Origin: Candidatus Omnitrophota bacterium
Lineage (GTDB): Bacteria; Omnitrophota; Gorgyraeia; Pluralincolimonadales; Pluralincolimonadaceae
DNA length: 64,000 bases
Direction of reading: 5' to 3'
NCBI GenBank assembly: GCA_041653595.1
Contig: JBAZFB010000002.1
Coordinates: 62,001 to 126,000, forward strand
Part shown: piece after piece, positions 44,789-51,606 of the stretch
Position numbering within the stretch: position 1 is the first letter of the stretch
Layout of the letters: every line of letters begins with the position of its first letter
The notes under the pieces: generated by a model
Seen by the model: the letters and a program-made list of their open reading frames with translations, nothing else
The model's database searches: none
What the model was told of the DNA's origin: nothing
Made by a program: the position numbers and the translations under genes

Positions 44789-45364
44789 ATGAAACCCCAT
44801 GTAGAATTAACCGCCAAACAAGAGAAGGTCCTGAAATTTATCCGTGAGAGAGTGGGGGAGAGACTGCCTCCGACCATAAGGGAGATAGCAGGGGAGATAG
44901 GTGTTTCATCGACCGGGACGGTTAGAGATTACCTTGCGGCACTCCAGAAAAAGGGCTACCTGAAACGCACCAACAATAAATCCCGCGCTATAGAATTATT
45001 AGATAGCCCGAATAAGATACCTATAATCAGTAGTATTGCGGCTGGGCAGCCGAAATTGGCCTATGAAGATACCGAGGGTTACGTAGAGATCGCCAGGGAG
45101 AACACCTTTGCCTTGAAAGTAAAAGGCGAAAGCATGATCGACGCGGGCATTATGGACGGCGACATAGCGGTCATCAGGAAACAGAAGACGGCCGATAATG
45201 GCGACATCATCGCCGCGTTGCTGGATAATAACGAAGTTACCCTGAAAAAGCTAAAGATAGGCGCCGGCAAGCCGTTCCTGGAAGCAGCGAATAAAAAGTA
45301 TCCTCCGATACATAAAGATTTCAGCATCATAGGAAAGCTCGTCAACATAGTAAGAAAATATTAA
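44789..45364 (+). CDS. lexA: LexA repressor
   Basis: 191 residues. A winged-helix DNA-binding domain lies at about 1-70 (TAKQEKVLKFIRERVGERLPPTIREIAGEIGVSSTGTVRDYLAAL). The self-cleavage site AAGQP follows, then the peptidase domain with catalytic Ser in KGESMIDAGI and Lys in NEVTLKKL. On DNA damage RecA filaments trigger cleavage and derepression. Start ATG 44789 matches LexA starts and the promoter; the frame upstream crosses the promoter. First gene of a three-gene SOS cassette. Confidence 0.96.
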   Translation: MKPHVELTAKQEKVLKFIRERVGERLPPTIREIAGEIGVSSTGTVRDYLAALQKKGYLKRTNNKSRAIELLDSPNKIPIISSIAAGQPKLAYEDTEGYVEIARENTFALKVKGESMIDAGIMDGDIAVIRKQKTADNGDIIAALLDNNEVTLKKLKIGAGKPFLEAANKKYPPIHKDFSIIGKLVNIVRKY

Positions 45365-45367
45365 GCG

Positions 45368-45679
45368 ATGGCGATATCAGGCTTCAACCCAAAGGCGCGC
45401 TGGGACAGGCATGTTCCCGAGACCGAAGACAGTGTCGACCCCGGTCTAGTTAACGAAAAGATAGAAGTCCTGGCATATTTTAAGGGCTCCGCGATATTTC
45501 CCCGCGCGTTCATCCGCAATAACAAGGTCCACAGGATAAGGAAGATAACCTATAACTGGCAGGAACGCCGCGGCCGGGAGGTCCTGAACCTGTTTTCGGT
45601 GGACACCGGGACCTGCCTATACCAGATATCATTCAACAATACGACGTACCGCTGGCAAATTGATAAAATCATTGAATAG
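45368..45679 (+). CDS. Small protein between lexA and dinB
   Basis: 103 residues, three bases after lexA. The central beta-rich stretch (KIEVLAYFKGSAIFPRAFIRNNKVHRIRKITYNWQ...DTGTCLYQISFNNTTYRWQIDKI) resembles the small DUF6504-like proteins that sit with Y-family polymerase genes; I am not sure of that match. No catalytic motif. Context implies a damage-inducible accessory to translesion synthesis. Confidence 0.7.
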   Translation: MAISGFNPKARWDRHVPETEDSVDPGLVNEKIEVLAYFKGSAIFPRAFIRNNKVHRIRKITYNWQERRGREVLNLFSVDTGTCLYQISFNNTTYRWQIDKIIE

Positions 45680-45680
45680 A

Positions 45681-45710
45681 AGGGACAGTCCCCATGCGGG
45701 GACAGTCCCT
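45681..45710. repeat. 30-bp palindromic GGGACAGTCCC element, copy A
   Basis: AGGGACAGTCCCC, then ATGC, then GGGGACAGTCCCT, in the gap between the small protein and dinB. The arms pair with a single A/T mismatch. An identical copy lies inside dinB at 46069-46098. Confidence 0.85.
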
Positions 45711-45733
45711 GCGCATACCGACAGGATAATAGA

Positions 45734-46897
45734 ATGATCCTGCACATAGACATGGACGCTTTCTTCGCGTCCGTTGAACAAGCCATCAACCCGCGGCTTA
45801 AAGGCAAACCCCTGATAGTAGGCACGCGCGAAAGGAAGCTCCACACGGTCGTTTGCGCGGCCAATTATGAAGCCAAGGCCTTAGGTATCGGCTCAGGGAT
45901 GTCTTCTGATGAGGCCTTTAAGATATGCCCGGACCTTAATTTTGTCCCGGCAGAACAAAGCAAATATATCTGGACCTCAGGCCGGATATTGGAGCTTATC
46001 AAAGGATACGGGTTTGAGACCGTATATGTTTCGATAGATGAGTTCCAGGTGGATGTGGGAAGCGAACAAGGGACAGTCCCCATGCGGGGACAGTCCCTAG
46101 CTGAAGATATACGGCGCAGGATAAACAAAGACTTCAATATAACGGCCTCCGTAGGCATAGCGAAAAATTGCCTTCTTGCCAAACTTGCCTCAAAGATAAA
46201 TAAGCCCAACGGCATAGCCGTCCTGAATGAATCAAATTTAGCTGAAATCTTGGCCAAAACACCGGTCGAAAAATTATGCGGGGTGGGGGAGAAGACAGCC
46301 GAAATTTTTTGGGGTTTAGGGGTAAAAACCTGCCTGGACCTGTACGCCAAAACGCCCAAATTTCTGGAGCGGAATTTAGGCAAGAACGGGCTCAATCTTT
46401 ACGTGTCATTGCATGCCGAAGAGACGCTTGAGCCGGCCGATGATGACCCGGACCCCAAATCCATTGGCCATTCGTACACCTTGCCGAGATCCACAGAAAA
46501 TCCTGGGTTTGTCCGCGCCTGGATACGCCTTTTGGCCGATATGGTCGCTGAGCGCCTAAGGCAGCAAGGCCTGGCAGCGGCAACAACACACCTATGGCTG
46601 AACGGGCCGAAAGTAGGCAATTTCGGGGCCCAAAAGACATTCCCTGAAGCCACCAATGACGGCCAGGAGATATTCCGGAGAGTACTTGTTAATATGTCCA
46701 AATTAGGGCCAAACACGCCCAAAACAAGGGCTTTAGGCGTAACCTGCAGTAGTTTCACACATACCAGTTATTTGCCTTTATTTGACCAACAGAAGCGCCG
46801 GGAAGCGCTCCTGAAGGCGGTAGACAGGATCAATGACCGCTACGGAGACGGCTCGATTTATCCCGCCGTTATTACCTTGACCAGGAAGATGCAATAA
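45734..46897 (+). CDS. dinB: DNA polymerase IV (DinB) with in-frame repeat insertion
   Basis: 387 residues, Y-family translesion polymerase. Catalytic blocks are intact: HIDMDAFFASVEQA at the N-terminus (metal-binding Asp), VSIDE near 97-101, TASVGIAKNCLLAKLASKINKPNG, then the little-finger domain. Between SIDEFQVDVGSEQ and LAEDIRRRI are ten extra residues, GTVPMRGQS and one flanking residue. They are encoded by a 30-bp palindromic repeat (46069-46098) that keeps the frame. The loop is variable in DinB, so the enzyme may still work. Third gene of the LexA cassette. Confidence 0.95.
   Translation: MILHIDMDAFFASVEQAINPRLKGKPLIVGTRERKLHTVVCAANYEAKALGIGSGMSSDEAFKICPDLNFVPAEQSKYIWTSGRILELIKGYGFETVYVSIDEFQVDVGSEQGTVPMRGQSLAEDIRRRINKDFNITASVGIAKNCLLAKLASKINKPNGIAVLNESNLAEILAKTPVEKLCGVGEKTAEIFWGLGVKTCLDLYAKTPKFLERNLGKNGLNLYVSLHAEETLEPADDDPDPKSIGHSYTLPRSTENPGFVRAWIRLLADMVAERLRQQGLAAATTHLWLNGPKVGNFGAQKTFPEATNDGQEIFRRVLVNMSKLGPNTPKTRALGVTCSSFTHTSYLPLFDQQKRREALLKAVDRINDRYGDGSIYPAVITLTRKMQ
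46069..46098. repeat. 30-bp palindromic element, copy B, inside dinB
   Basis: Exact copy of 45681-45710. Thirty bases is a multiple of three, so the dinB frame survives. Confidence 0.9.
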
Positions 46898-46898
46898 A

Positions 46899-46915
46899 GG
46901 GGACGTGTCACTTGG
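46899..46915 (+). repeat. GGGGACGTGTCA repeat, copy 6
   Basis: GGGGACGTGTCACTTGG, starting two bases after the dinB stop codon. Closest to copy 2 in sequence. Confidence 0.7.
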
Positions 46916-46967
46916 CGAAGTCCCTCCTCAGAGGGAGGACACTCTAAAAATAGTTGAAAGTTTTTTT

Positions 46968-47004
46968 CCTCTTTTAGCGTCTATATGGCTAAAGGAGGGA
47001 TTTT
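46968..47004 (+). terminator. Hairpin + T-run after dinB / before ORF6N gene
   Basis: CCTCTTTTAGC and GCTAAAGGAGG (46968-46978, 46988-46998) pair with one mismatch and are followed by GATTTTTT. It could end the lexA-dinB transcript. The right arm is also the ribosome site of the gene at 47007, so it could instead hide that site. Confidence 0.55.
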
Positions 47005-47006
47005 TT

Positions 47007-47525
47007 ATGGGTAAGTTGATTATACATAAGGTAATAGAGCAGAAGATATTCGTAATAAGGTGAAAGAAAGTAATCGTTGATAGGGACCTGGCTGAGCTTT
47101 ACGGAGTAGAAACAAAGCACTTAAATAGGCAGGTAAGGAGAAATATCGACCGTTTTCCTAAAGAGTTCATGTTTCAACTTACCGAGAACGAGAAAAAGGA
47201 ACTGGTGACAAATTGGCACCAGTTTAAGCCATTAAAGCACTCATACGTGCTGCCATATGCTTTTACGGAACATGGAGTAACTATGGCGGCTATGGTATTG
47301 AACAGTGACACTGCCATAAGGATAAGTATTTTTATAGTAAAGACTTTTATCAAACTCCGCGAGATTATTGCCTCTCAGAAGGAATTAATAACCAAGTTTA
47401 GCGAGCTTGAGCTAAGGGTAGATAAGCATGACAAAGATATCTTAAATCTGATCAGAGTTATCAAAGAATTATTAGAACCGAAATTTGAGGAAAAGCCGAA
47501 GCGGAAGATAGGGTTTTATCCCTAA
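47007..47525 (+). pseudogene. ORF6N-domain protein with in-frame TGA
   Basis: From ATG 47007 (AGGAGG 8 bases before) the frame reads KVIEQKIFVIR, TGA (47061-47063), KKVIVDRDLAELYGVETKHLNRQVRRNIDRFPKEFMFQL and on to 47525, 172 codons in all. ORF6N (KilA-N-like) proteins have RG-x-x-V-x-x-D here, so the TGA replaces a Gly codon (GGA to TGA). Later codons are intact, including a helical C-terminus, so the mutation looks recent. A shorter protein could start at ATG 47169, but it would lack the domain core. Such genes are common on phages and mobile elements and are thought to bind DNA. Confidence 0.75.
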
Positions 47526-47868
47526 AAATAGTTATGACTAAGGTATGGTGTCAAGGCAAAAACTGCAACTAATGGTTGCAGAACTAACTCCGCGGGGCGC
47601 CCACCAATGGTGCGAGAAATCTCTGAAATAGGGGCCATCCAAGGCCAAATTCCGGGCATTATCTATGCCATAACCAGCCAGAAATCCGCCTCACAAGCTA
47701 TCCGATAGAGACAACTCAGCGTGAAGGGAAAGACTTATCCACAGCTTATTCCGTGTGCTCCTGTACTTAACATAAGATATATTATAGGACGTTGAGCCTG
47801 GGAGCGAACAAGGCTGGAAAGACGCTTGATTTTGGGTTTTTAAGGTTGTGATTCCGGAGGGTTTTGTC
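47526..47868. other. 343-base gap without a gene
   Basis: I find no coding frame, tRNA or promoter-terminator pair. It holds a small hairpin CTGCAAC/GTTGCAG (47563-47581) and one perfect DnaA box TTATCCACA (47735-47743). It ends at the convergent suhB stop. It may be decayed DNA from the ORF6N element. Confidence 0.5.
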
Positions 47869-48537
47869 TCAGGATCTCTTTTTCGACAGGATCTTTGACA
47901 TCTGCCGGTGGATCTTCCCGTTAGACGCCAATATTTCTTTTAGGTAATGATTGTAGGGCTTGCCCGAAAACGTGGTCACCTCTCCCCCGGCTTCTTTGAC
48001 TATGAGCCAGGCTGCGGCCGTGTCCCAGGGATTCAGGCCTAATTCCCAGTAGCCGTCAAGCCTGCCGCAGGCCACATTGCACAGGTCCAGGCTCGCGCTG
48101 CCTGCCCTTCTAACTGCCTGCGATGATACGAGGAAATTCCTGAAATGCCTTAAATTTGTCTCCATGGTTTTCCCTAAATTATAGGAAAAACCCGTCATCA
48201 AAAGGCTCTTTTTGAGGTTTTTTTGCGAGCTTACTTTTATGCGTTTGCCGTTCAGGAAGGCGCCCTTGCCGCGTTCAGCGAAAAAAAGCTCGCGGCGTTC
48301 GGGGTCATATACTATGCCAAGTATGGGTTTTTTGTCTTTTTCCAGGGCTACGGAAATCGAATAAAAAGGGAAACCGTGGGCGAAATTCGTGGTCCCGTCT
48401 ATCGGGTCTATTATCCATTTGAGGTTCGAGCTTGCCTTGATCTCCCCGATCTCTTCAGACAGGAATCCTATATCCGGGAAAGCCCCGCGCAAAGAACGTA
48501 TAAGCAAGCCCTCAACCTCGTGATCGACATTCGTCAC
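47869..48537 (-). CDS. suhB: Inositol monophosphatase family protein (5' end disrupted)
   Basis: The frame from GTG 48537 gives 222 residues with IMPase motifs: LSEEIGE (metal Glu), WIIDPIDGTTNFAHGFPFYSISVAL (metal Asp pair) and the C-terminal WDTAAAWLIVKEAGGEVT. IMPases remove phosphate from inositol phosphates or related sugars. GTG 48537 is not the true start: the upstream codons still read IAIKNEACRIVLKAGKYLKE...KGSINL, the family N-terminus, but have no start codon before a TAG. One extra A in the A6 tract at 48645-48650 would join them to the ATG at 48722. Confidence 0.88.
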   Translation of the reverse strand: MTNVDHEVEGLLIRSLRGAFPDIGFLSEEIGEIKASSNLKWIIDPIDGTTNFAHGFPFYSISVALEKDKKPILGIVYDPERRELFFAERGKGAFLNGKRIKVSSQKNLKKSLLMTGFSYNLGKTMETNLRHFRNFLVSSQAVRRAGSASLDLCNVACGRLDGYWELGLNPWDTAAAWLIVKEAGGEVTTFSGKPYNHYLKEILASNGKIHRQMSKILSKKRS

Positions 48538-48641
48538 GAGGTTTATCGAACCCTTGAAGGCTATGCTCTTGATCTTCTTGCTGTTTTCTTTGAGGTATTT
48601 CCCGGCTTTAAGGACTATCCGGCAGGCTTCGTTTTTAATAG

Positions 48642-48722
48642 CTATTTTTTCGGACCCCTATGGGCTTTGCCTGACATGCGTTTCTTTCTTCTTTTGGTCC
48701 TGAGTCCTCTAGGTATCGCCAT
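48642..48722 (-). other. 26-residue basic frame, probable detached 5' end of suhB
   Basis: ATG 48722 has AAGGAGG six bases upstream, the best ribosome site nearby, and encodes 26 very basic residues (many Arg/Lys, e.g. TKRRKKRMSGKAHRGPKK) before TAG 48642. Reading through the A6 tract with one more A would fuse it to the suhB frame; an inner ATG (48677) would then give a normal-length IMPase of about 269 residues. The TAG also overlaps an ATA that would be the first in-frame suhB codon. It could also be a separate small basic protein. Confidence 0.5.
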
Positions 48723-48736
48723 AGTTTGCCTCCTTT

Positions 48737-49234
48737 TTATTGTTTAGACAGGTGTTTATCTATGTATTCCATAAGCATGTTCTGGTGTTTCTTTTCGGTT
48801 TCCAGGAACTCAATGCCGACTAGGAAGGTCCGCTTGCCGTCTTTATCGAGGCGCTCAATGCCGTTACAACCCTCGCACCAGGCGATCTTTCCCCTTAATT
48901 TTATGGCTTCTTTTGAGTTTGGCACCGAGATCTCCATATCGATCAGAGAGTCTTTCGGCAGTAGTTCGAATACCAAAATGGAAATACCCGACTTGCTTAT
49001 GTTTTTTGTGTTGGTCATAAAATCGGATCTCGCGGCAGGGATGAGGTTGTATTTAAGGTCGAGTTCGGTATCGAAACGTTCGCATCTCCTTCTCTCCTTC
49101 TCTCCTGCGCAGTATTCCTCGACCTTCCCGCGCGTGGCGTATTTCTCGTTTCTCTTCCTCTCTTCCTTGCACGAGAGGATATAGATCACGAAAAAGACGG
49201 CCGCCGTTAGAATGAAAACGAGTATGATGTTCAT
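48737..49234 (-). CDS. Membrane-anchored PilZ-domain protein
   Basis: 165 residues: one N-terminal membrane helix (about 3-22), a charged linker, then a PilZ domain (about 48-160) with ERRRCERFDTELDLKY (RRxxxR-like), NISKSGISIL and a final GIEFLETEKKHQNMLMEYI. Binds c-di-GMP by family analogy. Its stop is 15 bases from the ATG of the suhB 5' frame, same strand, so the two may be co-transcribed. Confidence 0.85.
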   Translation of the reverse strand: MNIILVFILTAAVFFVIYILSCKEERKRNEKYATRGKVEEYCAGEKERRRCERFDTELDLKYNLIPAARSDFMTNTKNISKSGISILVFELLPKDSLIDMEISVPNSKEAIKLRGKIAWCEGCNGIERLDKDGKRTFLVGIEFLETEKKHQNMLMEYIDKHLSKQ

Positions 49235-49282
49235 TTGATTTAGAGTATATACGTTATTTTATCGCCTGTCAATGGATTGCGG

Positions 49283-51463
49283 CTATACAGTCCAGGTCCG
49301 GGATTCGTAATCCGGCCCCGGGAGCCATATCTCTATCTCCCCGGACTCCGGGCAGCGTTCTATCACGGTGCCGGCGGTCTCGACCGTAACCGTCAGCTTT
49401 AACAGGTCTCCCGGCCCGGCCTTGATATCTTCGAATTTTATAGCCAATTCCAGTATCTTATCATAGGCGACGGCGGCGTCTCTTTTTACCTCTGCCCATG
49501 TCCCGTCTTTCACCTTTTCGGATATTACATATTGCGGATCCTTGCTGTTGCGCAAAAGCGGCGCGGAAACCTTTATTCCTTTTTCCTGGAACAAGAGGTT
49601 AAGGTTGAATTCTTCTTTATGTCCGTTCTCCTTGTCCAGGGGAATATCAAACCGTAAATAAAGGGCCTCCGGATCGAAACCGAAATATATCTGTTTTATT
49701 ATCGTTTCCGACTGGTGCATAGTGCCGCCGCGCTTGCTGGTATCGATCAGGCCCGCGTTTATCCATTCGAAATAGTTCGTGTCCATTCCGTCTATCACGG
49801 GTTTTGTGAAACCGTATGGTTCCCTTATGATCTTCGCCTTCTTTGCCCTTATCGGCAAGGATAGGTACTCGGGAGGTTCTTTGCCTATCAGGATGTAGAC
49901 ATTCGCGAGGTGCGACCTGAAGAGCCGGTCGAATTCCTCATCGTTGGCCGAGGAATTGTCATCACCGTACCACCAGTTCCAGTCGCTTCCCTCGGCTACG
50001 TAGATCTCTTTCCAGGCCTTCCGGAGGGTATCGGGGTCAGGCTGTTGCTTCTCGTAGTCCTTAAGGACGCTCCTGGTCTCTGAGAGATATTCCCACGCTT
50101 TATTCTTTTCCTCGTGTCCTATCCATATGCAGAAGTTAGCGTTTATCCATGAGCCCGGATGGAGCCTGTTGAGCTTATCCTGCGCCGGGAACTCGTCCAG
50201 GTATTCCGAGACCGTTACGAATTTTAAAGCCGGGTCGTTCGAAGCGTTCCTGTATAAACAGTTAAGGAAGTCGCCGCCGTCGTTAGGATAAAATTCCCAC
50301 GCGTTCTCTCCGTCAAGGATTATAGGGACAAGATACGGGACTTTGGATCTCGGGAGCCTCTCCTTGATCGCGCGCAGGCGGTTTAGCAGGTCTCCCGCGG
50401 CATTTTCCGCGCTCCAGCTCTGGTATGCGAAGCCTATAGAATCCGATAAGGCCCTGTCCCTGAATATGAGCGATAATCCGCCCTGCTTTCTTTCAAACAT
50501 ATACGGCCTGTAGAGGGCTTCCTGCGTTTTTTCCCTCCCGAGCGACCTGAAGAGTATCTCTTCGTCCGTAGCGGCCCATTTGAGTCCCGCGTCTATTATA
50601 AGGTCTGCGGCCTGTTCGCTTACCGACCCCTCTGAAGGCCACATGCCCCTCGGCGGCCTTCCGAACTTCTCCGTATAGAATTTTACCGCCATATCTAACT
50701 GCGCCTTGGCGTCTTCCGGATGGCGGAAATTTATCTTGGGCAGCCTGATCTCCGGATAGGATATCTTTGCCGCGTCGGAATCGCACAGTAAAGGCAGTAT
50801 CGGGTGGAAGAACGGTGAAACCGACACCTCTATGCCGCCCTTCTCCTGCATATCCTTGTAGGTAGGTATTATTTCCCGCATGATCCCTAGCTGCTTTTCC
50901 ATGACCAGCTTCTTGTCTTCTTCGGAAAAGTACTTCCCTTTCCTGACAAGTTCCTTGAGTTGGGAGTCTTTTTCCCTGAAAACGGGGTCGATCCACGCCA
51001 GGTTGAAAAGCAGCTGGAGATCGGTGAAATCCTGGGGGGTGAAACGCTTGGCAGCGGATGAAGCGTCTTCGGAAGAAAAATGTCTCCCCCTTTTTACCAG
51101 CAGGTCGTAATATCCCGGGAAGGGTTTTATCATCGTATCCCAATTCGCCATAAAGAAATTGCGCAGGATAAAAAGTTTTTCCTGTTCGGTAAGGTCGGCG
51201 GGTTTCTTCAGGGTAAGCTCATAGGACCTGTCTTTTTTCGAGCCGGGATCAAGCATATCCTCTATCTGTTCGATAAGTGACGGAACGAGATTAAAGGTCT
51301 GGTGGATACGCGGGAAACCCTGCAGGATCTTTACCATGTCCAGATAATCCTTGACGGCATGGAGCCGGACCCACGGCATGACCGTCTCCCCGGTAACGAG
51401 GTTTCTATAGAAGGGCTGGTGCATGTGCCAGACAATGGCTATATATAGAGGAGAATCAGACAT
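49283..51463 (-). CDS. Glycoside hydrolase family 57 protein
   Basis: 726 residues, cytoplasmic (no signal peptide). The GH57 start YIAIVWHMHQPFYRN and the block MWPSEGSVSEQAADLIIDAGLKWAATDEEIL (about 278-310, catalytic Glu region) are clear, as is LIFRDRALSDSIGFAYQSW. IILDGENAWEFYPNDGGDFL near 395 supplies the Asp/Glu-rich site of the amylase/branching-like group. The last ~180 residues form a beta-rich extension often found on this subfamily. Likely acts on glycogen or related alpha-glucans. AAGGAC before ATG. Confidence 0.92.
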   Translation of the reverse strand: MSDSPLYIAIVWHMHQPFYRNLVTGETVMPWVRLHAVKDYLDMVKILQGFPRIHQTFNLVPSLIEQIEDMLDPGSKKDRSYELTLKKPADLTEQEKLFILRNFFMANWDTMIKPFPGYYDLLVKRGRHFSSEDASSAAKRFTPQDFTDLQLLFNLAWIDPVFREKDSQLKELVRKGKYFSEEDKKLVMEKQLGIMREIIPTYKDMQEKGGIEVSVSPFFHPILPLLCDSDAAKISYPEIRLPKINFRHPEDAKAQLDMAVKFYTEKFGRPPRGMWPSEGSVSEQAADLIIDAGLKWAATDEEILFRSLGREKTQEALYRPYMFERKQGGLSLIFRDRALSDSIGFAYQSWSAENAAGDLLNRLRAIKERLPRSKVPYLVPIILDGENAWEFYPNDGGDFLNCLYRNASNDPALKFVTVSEYLDEFPAQDKLNRLHPGSWINANFCIWIGHEEKNKAWEYLSETRSVLKDYEKQQPDPDTLRKAWKEIYVAEGSDWNWWYGDDNSSANDEEFDRLFRSHLANVYILIGKEPPEYLSLPIRAKKAKIIREPYGFTKPVIDGMDTNYFEWINAGLIDTSKRGGTMHQSETIIKQIYFGFDPEALYLRFDIPLDKENGHKEEFNLNLLFQEKGIKVSAPLLRNSKDPQYVISEKVKDGTWAEVKRDAAVAYDKILELAIKFEDIKAGPGDLLKLTVTVETAGTVIERCPESGEIEIWLPGPDYESRTWTV

Positions 51464-51498
51464 GAAGGTCCTTTAAGTTATTCCTGCTCGCTATGTAT

Positions 51499-51525
51499 GG
51501 TGAAATTATCGAAGATAATTTCACC
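51499..51525. repeat. Perfect 12-bp inverted repeat
   Basis: GGTGAAATTATC, loop GAA, GATAATTTCACC. It lies in the 5' leader of the GH57 gene and 74 bases from the porin terminator. A second smaller hairpin (TATCCGC/GCGGATA) follows at about 51540-51556. Confidence 0.75.
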
Positions 51526-51555
51526 GCGCTCGTAGGGATTATCCGCTTCGCGGAT

Positions 51556-51590
51556 AAAAAAACCCCCTGGGGTTTTCGCCCCAGGGGGTT
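51556..51590 (-). terminator. Terminator of the porin gene
   Basis: Stem CCCCCTGGGG/CCCCAGGGGG (10 bp, loop TTTTCG), with seven T following on the minus strand. Confidence 0.9.
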
Positions 51591-51606
51591 TTCCATCTAA
51601 CTGATG

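Noticed and set aside
32673..46915. CRISPR array from the repeated GGGGACGTGTCA motif
   Set aside because: Copies are kilobases apart, in both orientations and of variable sequence, with genes between them.
47061..47063. TGA read as glycine (alternative genetic code)
   Set aside because: Many intact genes here end with TGA at the family's normal length, so the code is standard.
40839..47525. Prophage or integrative element
   Set aside because: No integrase, structural phage genes or direct repeats at tRNA genes; only an ORF6N remnant and composition shift.
47735..47743. Perfect DnaA box TTATCCACA, possible replication origin
   Set aside because: A single box without an AT-rich unwinding tract or dnaA/dnaN neighbours; expected by chance at this length.
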